Assembly: GCA_027579435.1 (NCBI GenBank)
Contig: JANBPK010001546.1
Coordinates: 1-35,410 of the forward strand
Source of the DNA: Candolleomyces eurysporus
Lineage: Eukaryota; Basidiomycota; Agaricomycetes; Agaricales; Psathyrellaceae
Direction: 5' to 3'
Length of the DNA stretch: 35,410 nucleotides
Shown: piece after piece, positions 20,871 to 30,640 of the stretch
Numbering within the stretch: the stretch's first letter is position 1
How the letters are laid out: each line of letters opens with the position of its first letter
The notes under the pieces: model-generated
What the model was told of the DNA's origin: nothing
The model's database searches: none
The model's input: the letters and a program-made list of their open reading frames with translations, nothing else
Program-made: the position numbers and the translations under genes

Positions 20871-22524
20871 GGACGAAGATTCACGATAATGGCCACATGG
20901 CACCAGTCGGAACGGGGTTTAAATGACTATGGCTCGTGACCCGTTGACCTTTGGTCCTAATTATAAAGTGTCAGTTGGCGCCCTCCTACTGGTCGAGAGT
21001 AAGCCGCTTGCCGTTGAATTCAAGGGGTTTGATGTTGAGTTTATCGATACAGTAGGGTTTATTAGCCCCCGCACCCACATCGAAGAGCCCATCCATCACA
21101 TCTTCCTCATCATCTCGATCATCTTCCTGTCAACCAACTATTTGAATAGCAATAACGGTAAGATGATCCAGTCTGTCCAACGTTAGAGTCGGGAACGAAG
21201 CCCATTCGCGATAGTGCAAAAAGCATAGTGCAAAAAGCATAGCGCGAAGTCACTCAAGTCATGGTCAAGTGTTGAAGCTGATGCTCGCACTGGAGAATTT
21301 CAAGGACCACAGCCGTGATTCACTCGAGAGGCTCGTCCCAGCGTAGGCGTGGCTGGGATTAATAGGCTGGTGGAAAGAAAATACACAAGAGGCCTCCCCG
21401 CCTTCAACGCCAGAGGGAATGTAAAGTCGACTATACGCAGATCTGGAGCGTACCTGAACGCCAAGATTTGGCCTCGGTTCATGAAATTGTCGTCGAAACG
21501 CATTGAAAGCTTTTGCAAACAGCCCTTTCCGAGTCGGGCGTTCGATTCCCGGCTCACCCAACGAATACATGCCAACGTAAAAGTCCGATACCTCGTTTGA
21601 GAAGTCTGAAATGCGAATCGTACACCTCAACACCAGCAGCGCCGCCTCTACGCTGCCGATATCCCATCGACGCCGAATCGGAGCCTTTCGTACAGAGACT
21701 ACACCTGCTTTCCTCTCCTCTGTCCTGATACTGATTGATCATGGTAAGTATAAATAAATGACTTACGTATACCTACCCCAAGTATCGCTCAGGCACCATA
21801 TTAATATGATAAGCAAGGGCTGGGCTGGAAGCTTCTCCCGGCGCTCTGGTGGCTAATGCATTACCCGGTGCTCGAGTGAATATCGCGGTCGATCCAAGCA
21901 GCTTCTTTCATTATCTCTGCCAATAACTGCCGAAAAAAGGGCTATGGTGAGGAGAGCGCTTACGGTTCTAGCACAACGGCTCCGTTCAAGCAGGCAAGGA
22001 ACGAAGAAACGCACGGTGCTTATGACTGACTCGTCGCGCTGTAGCTCTACGTTTCCGACTATCACAGCGGCTGGCATGAGGCACGAATAACCACCGCCCA
22101 TACACGTTCCTTCAACTGCCCGTACTAGGCGCATGAGCCCCCGATCGATCAATGAGATATACAATTGTGACATGCGTACCGATGGTCCGGCCCATCCTAT
22201 GGAAGCTGGCGGGGCGATGGCCCTTGGGCGCCTTTTGCTACACAGGTGCAATGCAAATGTATTGCTCTAAATACAGTTACGTCCTGGAAACACATGAGCA
22301 CCGACAATTCAGTTAATCGAAACAGGGGTGTGCGCGCAACACGACTTGCTTACTTGGGAGAGTTGAAATTGAATGTCAAGTCGAGGAAAGTTCCGAGTAG
22401 GCGCCCTCGGTCGGCACGCAAGTAATTTATCCTTTGGCGGGGGTGTACTCCACAGACTATAAATGTACCAGCGCCCTGAGTTTCCAAGCTCCCCTAACTC
22501 CCTTTTATCCTTCACACGAGGTGG
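20871..22524. other. No supported gene
   Basis: Open frames on both strands (for example 20923-21186 +, 21853-22251 -) have no motif or splice support. A 14-bp unit, ATAGTGCAAAAAGC, is repeated in tandem at 21211-21238. The right end is the promoter of the membrane-protein gene. Confidence 0.4.
21211..21248 (+). repeat. Short tandem repeat, 14-bp unit
   Basis: Two perfect copies of ATAGTGCAAAAAGC (21211-21224, 21225-21238) are followed by a partial third beginning ATAG. Confidence 0.6.
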
Positions 22525-23805
22525 ATGATGGCACCTATTGAAAACGGTAAGCAAAACTGCGCGAATGGGTTTTAAGAGAAGAACATCACTTACGATGATC
22601 CAGAGAAAGTAGAAACTCCTACAACGAATGAAGATGCCCTGGCATGTGGCCATACCCGCGGGGTAACAGAACGAACGATGGTGGAGAGCGGTGGCGAGAA
22701 CGGCGGAGCAGAACCACAAGGAAGTTCTGCCCCTCTGGAGAAGAAAGGTCGGCATACCTATAGCCACAGGAGCATCGCATCTGATAAGGCAAACTTCTAG
22801 CTCTTCGAGAATACTACAACACGTTCTACAACCAGTTCGCTAACCTGATCATGATTGTAAGCCAACGTTCGCTTGTTCAACATCATATCCACTCACCCAC
22901 CGCTCTAGTCAACCTTTACCGGAGGTGTCCAAGCCGCCGTCCTCTCCTTTATGAACGACCTCCTCTCAGGCACCAGTCTCAACGTCTCCCTCTTCCCACC
23001 CGACCCAGTCGATCCATCCCGGACGCTCTACTCCTCGTTCTCTTTGGGCCTAATGCTCGGCTTGCTCGCGGTAGCGCTGAACTTGACAGTCGCAGCTATC
23101 GCAGCGGTCAACGCTGCTCTTGCATGCCACTTCTCCTTGTACTTCCCGAAAGAGCAAGAGAAACCCTCCATGGAAGCCCGGATCGTATTCTGTATGCTCA
23201 TTCAGTTCATGGCCTCCGGTCTCGCAGGCATCTCGCTCGTCCTCCTGGCTCTGAGCTTCGACAAAGCCTTCACTATCGTCACAGCCACCTTGTTCTTCGC
23301 GGGGATCGTCATATCGGCATACCATCTCGTAGCGCTGTTCGGTTCGAGGTGGTGGAAAAAGTTGAAAAAACAGCCGCTGCATAGTATATCGTTGGTGGTT
23401 TCGACGTGTGCGTTTGCGTTCGACGTAGCGACACCTTCGCCTTCTTCGTGGTTCACCATCACCACGTACGGGTTCACGATAACATATCATATGCTCGCTG
23501 TCCTGCATAACAAGAGCTCTCACGGCGAGAAACCGAGGAGACTCGCAATTTTCGGTGTGGGGTTGATTGCTGGGTGTTGGGGTGGTTGTGTGGCGGTCAC
23601 AGTGACGTTGAGACACCTTAGAGGGCACTGGCGGTGGGATGGGGCGCTGATGATTGTAATTATCGTGTTGGCAGGTCTGGAGGCGTTGATTCTGGTGGGA
23701 GTTGGGGTGTATGATTGCATCGCATTGAAGAGGTGGAAGGAGAAGGAACAAGCCAAAAAGTCGGTGGTGCCGGCAGGCTCGCCCCATTCCGCCCATTCGA
23801 AGTAG
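22525..23805 (+). CDS. Multi-pass membrane protein, four exons
   Basis: The exons are 22525-22546, 22604-22747, 22801-22856 and 22909-23805, with introns of 57, 53 and 52 nt, giving 372 aa. The second donor, GTCGGC, is weak. A polar N-terminal tail of about 55 residues (GGENGGAEPQGS) precedes EYYNTFYNQFANLIM and about eight hydrophobic helices. These include FTGGVQAAVLSFM, LGLLAVALNLTVAAIAAV, MLIQFMASGLAGISLVLLAL and VIIVLAGLEALILVGVGVY, followed by a Lys/Glu-rich then Ser/Pro/His tail. It looks like two four-helix halves separated by the basic stretch RWWKKLKKQ. The first half is reminiscent of uncharacterised basidiomycete membrane proteins, but I cannot name the family. Probably a plasma- or endomembrane protein of unknown role. 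Confidence 0.7.
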
Positions 23806-24164
23806 GCTTCGCATCTCCGTCAACATTTCTGTAACATTATGATGTTAGGATAGTACCTCTTTCTCATGAAGGGTCGACTCACCTGTACTATATCTACGTG
23901 TTTCATGTAATTCTCAAGGTTGAAAGTGTAGACCAGATACCCTGAAGAGCAGGAGGAGAAAAGCCTTATCTACGGTCAAGGAGTAAGGTGGGAATATGGA
24001 GCAGACTATCGCTACGCACCATGAAATATCCATCCATCCGGCAAGCCTCTCTATTCGAGTCTAGAGGGCAACCCGAGGACAATTGCAAGGTTGTAGCAGG
24101 AATAAGAGATGAAATGGGTGTATTAGGGATTATAGGGCTGTTACAGTCGAAAGATACAACGAAT

Positions 24165-24516
24165 TCAATGATTTGAAGGTGGTGAAGGGTTCGTTAACGG
24201 GTGCTCCTCTCGAGCTTGTTGCAGAACCGGCTCTAAACCGGACTCCTTTATGGCTTTCTGTTGGGAGGAAATAAGGATGAGTATATAGCTCCCAGGTATA
24301 CAGCGGCAGACGCACCTGGAGACAAGTCTTGTACTCCTCCCAAACCTTCCCGCATTTTTGCTGATATTCCTCCGCCTTTTTCTTCGAGTATGCTTCACGG
24401 TCAGCGGTTTGAGATGCGGCTACAGCCGGTTCGAGGTAGCCCTCAAACCATGAGTTGAAGCATGCGTCGTAGGCGGTCTTGAGTGGGGTACATTGGGGTG
24501 CAAGGCTCTCAGCCAT
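24165..24516 (-). CDS. mdm35: Mdm35/TRIAP1 twin CX9C protein, two exons
   Basis: Exon 1 is 24516-24316 and exon 2 is 24257-24165, with a phase-0 intron of 58 nt ending CCCAACAG, giving 97 aa. The protein carries both CX9C motifs, CTPLKTAYDAC and CGKVWEEYKTC, separated by the family's WFEGYL and YSKKKAEEYQQK segments. Mdm35 is imported into the mitochondrial intermembrane space through Mia40 and partners Ups1/Ups2 (PRELI-like) proteins in phosphatidic acid and phosphatidylserine transfer. The chosen Met begins MAESLAPQ; an upstream in-frame codon would add 13 residues not typical of the family. This is a housekeeping gene and appears intact. Confidence 0.92.
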
Positions 24517-24858
24517 CGTGGTCAAGGAGAAGGTTGGAATCCGGAATCGCGACACGGGGCCTCAAACGTCATCGTGCGGCATCTGTTCGGCAGGCGGGAA
24601 GATCTTGCATAACATTCGCAAGCAATGCCCCAGCCGCGTCGTCGCGGGCACTACGCTCATTCTGCCCACACTTCAACCTTTCTATGGCCGCCAAAAAATT
24701 GCAAGCGCATGGCTAGCCCATCTGCCAGCTGTCGAATTGATACGTCCGAAATATCCAATCTTCTAGTCTGAATCCTTAGTACGGCGCTGAAACGTTTCCC
24801 TCTCCTCGGTTCCGCCATCTACTTAACCAACGGTCCCCCCGGTGCCTCCTGTTTCCTC

Positions 24859-24871
24859 ACAGCTGGTCTGT
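24859..24871 (+). promoter_or_regulatory. Shared 13-bp leader element, copy 2
   Basis: ACAGCTGGTCTGT ends 73 bp before the ATG at 24945. It is identical to the copies at 1925 and 29464. Confidence 0.6.
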
Positions 24872-24944
24872 CCTGCTTCGCATTACGAATCCTCTCTCCA
24901 CATCTTCAACGCTTATACCTCGTACTAGAATCTGAGCAATTGAA

Positions 24945-25441
24945 ATGCGCCTCGGTCACTCCCTTCTGTTCGTCTGTGGCTTGGCTGCCACACTAGCTGA
25001 ATCTGCCCCACTGAGGTACTCTCTCGGTGCCAGTGAATCCTCGTCGCTAGGAGCAACGGAGCTATCCAAGAGGTCTTCGAGAACGCCGGTGAGTAATATT
25101 ACAAGTCAATTGTAGGTGACTTCAATTGACCTCTGGGTGAATGTTGTCGTCTCTGTATATAGGGGCCCTGGACTTCTAGCTATATGAGCCCAGGATCTGG
25201 ATTCGAATTACCGAAGGAAAAAGAGAAGAAAAAGTGATAGTGGCTGGGTTGGACTCTGCTGTGCGGATTCCGGACTGTTGGTCGGACGCGTTGTGTGAAT
25301 TTCGGGGTCAGGAAGAGGTCCCTTGGGTGGACGATTGGTCGGTATGTCAGCCATTTACTACGTATATCACTTACTAAAATTTAGGTTAAAAGCATCATTA
25401 CCTTGGACCGGCCAGCGGGGACAAACCCAGAGGCGGTCTAG
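24945..25441 (+). CDS. Small secreted protein with two possible reading frames (member B)
   Basis: Exon 1 (24945-25088) encodes a signal peptide (MRLGHSLLFVCGLAATLAES) and ends ELSKRSSRTP, with a Kex2-type Lys-Arg. Two acceptors 17 nt apart follow the GTGAGT donor. With the first (exon 2 at 25163-25237, intron 74 nt) the product is 72 aa and continues GPWTSSYMSPGSGFEL to a Lys/Glu tail. With the second (exon 2 at 25180-25341) the frame changes: LYEPRIWIRITEG runs past the first stop to CWSDALCEF and, after a 43-nt intron (GTATGT, TTACTAAAAT, TTAG), ends at 25441 (120 aa). Both are consistent in phase. The short form resembles the genes at 1979 and 29533; the extra intron favours the long form. 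Function unknown. Confidence 0.6.
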
Positions 25442-25627
25442 TTAGAGTTCAACATCATCCTCATTACCCGCACACACTGGCTACAACACGCAAAGACGCT
25501 TCCATGCAGTATTTACACTCTGTAGTTCACCAAGATCAAATCAACTCTGCCAAAAAAAATCTTTCGCTGCGTGCTCAACACCTGAGACAATTGTACTAAT
25601 GCTATAATATGGTGCGACGAGCTTCCT

Positions 25628-26172
25628 TCAGAACGAGATGGTCCCCGTAGCGGTAGTGACACCAGGAAGAGAGCTAGTACCTGTGGTCGTCCCAGGCACT
25701 GCGGGGAAGAATGTGATGGTAGTAGTCCCAGGGCCTTCGGGGAAGATCGTGCCAGAGATGGTCCCTGGGAGGGTTACGGTCAACGTCAAAGTGACAACTG
25801 GACCAGAGGGGGCTTGAGCTTCAGTCAAAGTAGCAGCCCCAGGAAGAGGTCCAGTTCCTGTGGTGATACTAGGAAGAGGGCCAGTCCCTGTGGTAATACT
25901 AGGAAGAGGCTCAGTCCCTGCAGTGGTTGAAGGAAGTGGTTCACTTCCTCTGGTAATGTCAGGAAGCGTTCCAGTCCCCGTGATAATCCCAGGAAGAGGC
26001 CCAGTCCCCATGGTGGTTCCTGCAACACAATTGTTCGCAGGCGCGGTGAGGACAGCGTGCCTAGAGAATTAGAGGTGTATTGAGTGCATGGAGATTGGAA
26101 AAGCTCGGTAAAGTTATCTTACCAGTTCAAAGAAAGCACAGCCAAGAACATGAGAGATGCGGTAAGCTTCAT
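25628..26172 (-). CDS. Thr/Pro/Gly-rich secreted protein, duplicate 1
   Basis: Exon 1 is 26172-26123 and exon 2 is 26060-25628, with a 62-nt intron splitting a Trp codon, giving 160 aa. The signal peptide MKLTASLMFLAVLSLNWHAV is followed by APANNC, then six 10-residue repeats of the type GTGPLPSITT. The C-terminal part is low-complexity (VTLTLTVTLPGTISG, EGPGTTTITFFP, VPGTTTGTSSLPG). The high Thr/Ser content suggests heavy O-glycosylation and a wall or secreted role, which is inference. Gene structure and C-terminal half match the gene at 27368-27881. It has a TATA box at 26271-26280. No named family. Confidence 0.75.
25841..26020. repeat. Coding minisatellite, six 30-bp units
   Basis: Units begin at 25841, 25871, 25901, 25931, 25961 and 25991, each starting AGGAAG on the plus strand. 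Each encodes ten residues of the GTGPLPSITT type on the minus strand. Units differ by several substitutions but all are exactly 30 bp. Confidence 0.85.
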
Positions 26173-26525
26173 TCTGAATGTCCAAATTCAGCCTGTGGAG
26201 GAGGAGGGGGGATAAAATTCGAAAGTAGATCTCTGTTGACTGGACAGACTATTCTCCAAAACTCTACGAGTATTTATACCTTGCGTTTTACCGGCCTAAA
26301 ATGCCCTCGAGCTTGACATCAATGTAGGTCCACGCCTTCAATCGGATCGCTCGGACTGCACCAAAGCCTTCTGCACATGGAGCGGTTGCCACCCAAGGTC
26401 GCTCTAGCCGCCGTAGAACCCAGACCAGTGGTCAAACAACGGTAGGCATAACGGATCATTGAAGCCGTCGTGAGCGATAGACTCGGAGACGCGTCCGTCT
26501 GTCCGAGAGCACTGGTGCTCCAGTG
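26173..26525 (-). promoter_or_regulatory. Duplicated promoter, copy 1
   Basis: The TATA box (GGTATAAATA on the minus strand) is at 26271-26280. On the plus strand ACCGGCCTAAAATGCCCTC follows 10 bp beyond it, and GAAGCCGTCGTGAG about 190 bp beyond it. The same blocks stand at nearly equal distances in the promoter of the gene at 27368-27881. Confidence 0.65.
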
Positions 26526-27367
26526 TAAACAACACGTGTTTAGGAAACTTTGATCTCTTGGGATAAAGAGGGGACGGGTGTCAATACCGCACATATCTAC
26601 ATAGCTGACCGTCCTCCGTCACCTCTTGGGTGCGAGCCCGTGGAGGCCGTTGTCGGATGGGATGAAAGGATGGATCCTGGTACGTCATTTACTGGCCAAT
26701 ATTCTCAGAGTGGTCATCTCATTGTAAGATTATTAGAGTGACGCTTTGCCGCACCGGAAAGGCTCGCGATCGCACCCTCACCGCTTAAGTAGAACAAGAA
26801 ATCAAGAACTGGAACTCTTTACAGTAGCTCGGAAAGGCTTGAGTCGACTTGCGAGGGTGGTCGACTAAGCTTAGTTGGGAAACGTCGATATTGAATCGCC
26901 GAGTCATTGACAGAGCATTGTGATAAGTCTATCCTAACGGACTCCTTCTCTCAGTCCGAGAGCCCTTTCAATGAAGTCATCACTTTCAGCTTTGAGCTTG
27001 AGATTACTTCCTTAGCCCCTTGTATCTAGTCTAAAAAAAGTTCAATAAGAGCTCATGCAAATACTATGTTGTTAAATATTCGACCTCCGGTGAAGCGCTT
27101 AGTATTCATGTCTTTTCAGTTGGCTTACGGTTAGCTGGATGGCAGGCATGGCAATGCCGCCATCGCGAATTTTGCCGCTCGGTGTAGCTCCGCTTTCAGC
27201 TCCTTTAGTCCAGGAGTCGCATTCGCTGCATATACAAAGTAACCGCATATTCCATTGTCCAATCCCAACAGATAAGCTCTGTCGTCTAAGATCAAGCCTT
27301 ATGCTGCGTACTCAAAACACCCGATCCAGTAGTACTCGCGCTCAAACTCTATTGAAATGAACCCACT
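26526..27367. other. Interval between the duplicates, no gene seen
   Basis: No defensible open frame is present. It holds the upstream sequence of duplicate 1 and the 3' flank of duplicate 2. Confidence 0.5.
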
Positions 27368-27881
27368 TCAGGGCGCGACGGTTCTGACAGTTGTAGTGGT
27401 GATAACAGGCAGGGAGGCAGTGGCCGTAGTTGTACCAGGGATCTCGGGGAAAACTGTCGTGGTACCACCGGGACCCTCAATAAACGTCGTTGTCGTAGGT
27501 CCAGGGAGAGGTAGGACCAAAGTCAAGGTGACAATTGGCGGGATTGGGATTGTTAATGTGATGGCTGGGCTGGAGAGTGTTTGCACTTCGCTTGCAGTCG
27601 AAGTGACGATCGTAGAAGTGGTGATAGAGGAAGAGACCTCGATGGAAGTGACAATTGAAGTGAGGGATTGAGCTGAAGCGGTGGGTGTGGCCCCAGGAAA
27701 ATGCGGTCCAGTCACTGTGATTGTTGCTGGAGCACTGTTGGCGGGGGCAGCGAGAACGCAGGACCTAGAATGGCCATTTAAGCTTAATGCTAATCGAGCA
27801 TGAGAAGGCAGGCTTTATATTGTCTCACCAATTCCAGGATAACAAGGGCAAGAGAACGAGCGATGCAGTGACGAACTTCAT
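27368..27881 (-). CDS. Thr/Pro/Gly-rich secreted protein, duplicate 2
   Basis: Exon 1 is 27881-27829 and exon 2 is 27764-27368, with a 64-nt intron splitting a Trp codon as in duplicate 1, giving 149 aa. The signal peptide MKFVTASLVLLPLLSWNWSC is followed by VLAAPANSAPA, aligned with VLTAPANNC of the neighbour. Instead of the 10-residue repeats it has a Ser/Thr/Val-rich stretch (SLTSIVTSIEVSSSITTS). The C-terminal half is similar (IVTLTLVLPLPGP, EGPGGTTTVFPEIPGTTT). It is probably O-glycosylated and extracellular. The function is unknown. TATA box at 27981-27990. Confidence 0.75.
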
Positions 27882-28235
27882 TCTAATGGTGAGGGGTGTG
27901 AGGGGTAGAGCCAAGTTGAGCTGAGAGAATGGGATGAGGTTCGAAAATTAATTTCTACATCAACTTGGCGGAGTAATAGGTATTTATACCCCACAGTTTA
28001 ACGGCCTAAGATGCCCTCTGACTTTACAACAACGCAGACCCATACCTCCAATCGGACGTCGGCCTGCTCGGCCTGCTCCGAAGCGAGCATGGTTGCATAC
28101 GAAATCGTTGGCGAAGGAAGGCCGCTCCGCAGACCCGCCTTTAGGCTACAGAAACATCGGATATTCGAAGCCGTCGTGAGGGATAGACGCAAGGCTGTCG
28201 TTACGCGACCGAATGTGCGAGAGCACTTGTACATA
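27882..28235 (-). promoter_or_regulatory. Duplicated promoter, copy 2
   Basis: TATA box (GGTATAAATA on the minus strand) at 27981-27990, then on the plus strand ACGGCCTAAGATGCCCTC at 28001 and GAAGCCGTCGTGAGGGATAG at 28167. This mirrors the promoter of duplicate 1. Confidence 0.65.
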
Positions 28236-29424
28236 ACTCGTATCCTTGAGCATATGTCGAGGATTTGTTCATATCTATTTGTATCGCTCTATTATCATTC
28301 ATCCATATATATACATCCATCTTTCCTACTCTTTTAACTTTCCTATTCCTTGCTTTGGTCGCTATACGGTGCCATATCTTCAATTTTATCACACTTTTCT
28401 CTACCTCACAGTCTCTCTCTCGTATTTTCGTCGTTTGTCTTGACTCTCTCGGCCCTTGCGCCCATTGTTTCCGTTTCCTCTGTCCGCTCTCTCTTTTCCG
28501 CCAATCAATTGAACTTTTTAATTCAGCTATTTCGCTTGGGCTAATACCTCCATGACGCATTGCTCTATTCACTATTAAATGTCATCTTTTCACCACCCAA
28601 CTCCTTGTTGTTTGCGCCGGACACCCTTTGTGCTCTTACATCTTTCCATCTTTAGCTATCTCTAAAACTTAAATTTGATCGTCGAATGACCGCATGATCC
28701 ACATCATTGTAAGAGTTGAGGTAATGAATAAATGGATGTTGTGATCATAGGCGTAGCAAAACTATGCGTTTCTTGTGAGCGTTCGCGAACTGAAGGCAGA
28801 CAAACTTGACACCGTTTGTGTTAGAAAGAAGGGACTGGTGTCAAGAGAACGCCTCCCAACACTGCGCATGCTCTTCTAGGGCAACTCTTTGACTGCCCGC
28901 CCTCTATCGCCTGTTTGTTGTGCATCCATAGGAGCCTTTGTTGTATTTCATTGACTGAGCGATCGTACAGTGTGTCTTGGCCGTCTACATGGGTATTGAG
29001 TGTGCCTATGAAGCTGGTTAGCGCTGTCGGAGATGCAACTGTCAACGATTCGACGATCATCATGTGCAACTTTCGTCTCTGCCTTTACGAACATTTTGAT
29101 GCTTCTGCTCCAATTTCTGTTCCCTGTCCGCTTTGCTTTGTTAGGCTGGAGATGATCGTTGTCCTGTTCGTGTATTCCGGTCACACACAAAGTTGTTAAT
29201 AGAGTTGTCAGCTGTCACTCTGTCTGACAATGAACAGCCTTCCGAGAGCGACCTGTCATGTTGGCATCTCTCAAGGCTTCCTCCTGACCAAGAACCGTGA
29301 TCACATCAGAGGCTTGTGGCAGATATTCCATCTTCCATCTTTAATTCGAGAATCGCTAGAATTACGCATAATAGCACACGGACTATTTCCGACAGACACG
29401 CTCGTCCGCAGTACGCGCAAATGC
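28236..29424. other. Intergenic, partly pyrimidine-rich
   Basis: From about 28300 to 28560 the plus strand is strongly C/T-rich, with runs such as TCTCTCTCTCGT, giving long but compositionally biased open frames on both strands. I see no gene. Frames at 28821-29190 (-) have no supporting features. Confidence 0.4.
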
Positions 29425-29431
29425 TATATAA
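29425..29431 (+). promoter_or_regulatory. TATA box of the secreted gene at 29533
   Basis: TATATAA lies 108 bp upstream of the ATG, with the 13-bp leader element about 33 bp after it. Confidence 0.55.
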
Positions 29432-29463
29432 CCAAGGCAATTCCACTCTCACGGAGCTTCGTT

Positions 29464-29476
29464 ACAGCTGGTCTGT
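29464..29476 (+). promoter_or_regulatory. Shared 13-bp leader element, copy 3
   Basis: ACAGCTGGTCTGT ends 56 bp before the ATG at 29533. The flanking GTG is also shared with copy 1. Confidence 0.6.
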
Positions 29477-29532
29477 GTCCCACCCTCGAGCTCGCTCGCT
29501 CAAAAACAAGTCGTTGATCGACAGCGTCAATC

Positions 29533-29884
29533 ATGCTCTTGAAGCTCTACACGCTCCTGGCGACCTCTGTGTGGCTCTTAGCCGCCGTGACATTGACTCT
29601 CTCCGCGCCGTGCGGGAGAGTTGAGCTTATATCACTGTCATCAGGGCAAAAGCTGCAGCGTCGAACTGACTACTCAATGTGGGAGAAATCGGAGCCAAAG
29701 CTTGTTGGGGATGTAAGTACTAGCTTGAGTACACTAATTTTGAGATGCTCGTTTATTTTTCTAACGGTACAACTAACTAAACTTTCGGTTATAGACGTGG
29801 TTTATCACCCTCTCACCACCAGGGATGGGACAAGAAGATGGGACGAAGAAGAATAATCAAAATCAGAATCCGAAGAAGCCTTAA
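29533..29884 (+). CDS. Small secreted protein, two exons (member C)
   Basis: Exon 1 is 29533-29712 and exon 2 is 29795-29884, with a phase-0 intron of 82 nt (GTAAGT...GTTATAG), giving 89 aa. The signal peptide MLLKLYTLLATSVWLLAAV is followed by a short pro-like stretch ending QKLQRRTDYSMWEK, with a dibasic Kex2-type site. Exon 2 encodes TWFITLSPPGMGQEDG and a Lys/Asn/Gln tail ending NPKKP. Shortly after the stop, TGATAGTGGC matches the sequence at the short-form stop of the gene at 24945, supporting common descent. No known family; it may be processed to a peptide, which is inference. Confidence 0.6.
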
Positions 29885-30139
29885 GCGAAGAAGATGCTGA
29901 TAGTGGCATGGAGTAAAATGGTATCTTCAACTGAGAAATCGGAGCTCAGGCAAAGTAGTACTACATACTATATAGCGCAAATCAAACCGGTTCTCGTCCC
30001 CTCCACCTTGACCTCTTGGAGAATGCGTCTTGTGGCTATGCCTCATATTTAATCTCATCACCGCTGCATTAACCGTCTGATCGAGTTAACTTGAACAAAC
30101 AGGTGGAGATTGAACCCAAATTGAATTTCCATGTCTCCT

Positions 30140-30640
30140 AGGAGACTTGCCAATAGAACTCTGGCATGAGATGCTTCACTTTCTGGGTACCCGAGACGTT
30201 CTATACCTCAGCCACACACATGCCGCTCATCATTCGAGATGTACTAAACGAGGTGTGAAGTTATGCCAGGTCCTGTCACTCTGACCTAGACGAAACCAAC
30301 ATGGGCTTGGGTTTGCACGGAACATACGACTCTCCTCGCATCATACCCCATCAATGACATGGATATTTCTCAGATCAAGTACGCCGCCCTCGGTCCCAAT
30401 CGTTGAAGTAAGGCACGGTGCCGAAACCCTGAATGGGATCTTGTACGTCCTTGCCAACGATTCTTCGCTTCAATTAATGGATCTCGGTGCGGCGAGGGCA
30501 CCCTTGTTCCCCTCTCGGCTCATCTCGCAGTTAGAACACCCTATTGGTTAAGATTGCTCCGAGATGATTGCAGTATATGCAGAGTGTAATCGGTTGAGAA
30601 TCGCCTTGCGGTCTAGCACCGATCTTTCGTTGGATGTAGT
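30140..30640 (+). pseudogene. Decayed F-box gene, paralogue of 4177-5873
   Basis: DLPIELWHEMLHFLGTRDV followed by LYLSH is a good F-box start with the same layout as the intact gene. TWAWVCTEHTTLLASYP and NDMDISQIKYAALGPNR follow, matching the region around DMNLAQIQLAAMGPHRW of the intact protein, then a stop replaces the Trp. After a frame change, NGILYVLANDSSLQLMDLG matches GRFIVTANDFSVALWDIG, and RLRIALRSS near 30600 matches LLRVAVSS. I find no start codon in frame, the frame breaks at least twice, and the 3' half is missing. Confidence 0.7.

Noticed and set aside
21538..21568. tRNA-like T-arm (CGTTCGATTCCC followed by GGCTCACCCA)
   Set aside because: The 5-bp T stem has mismatches at three of five pairs, no upstream GGGTGAG acceptor strand exists, and no A-box is found at the right distance.
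28201..28572. Long open frames on both strands
   Set aside because: They follow from a pyrimidine-rich tract. The residues are compositionally biased and show no motif.
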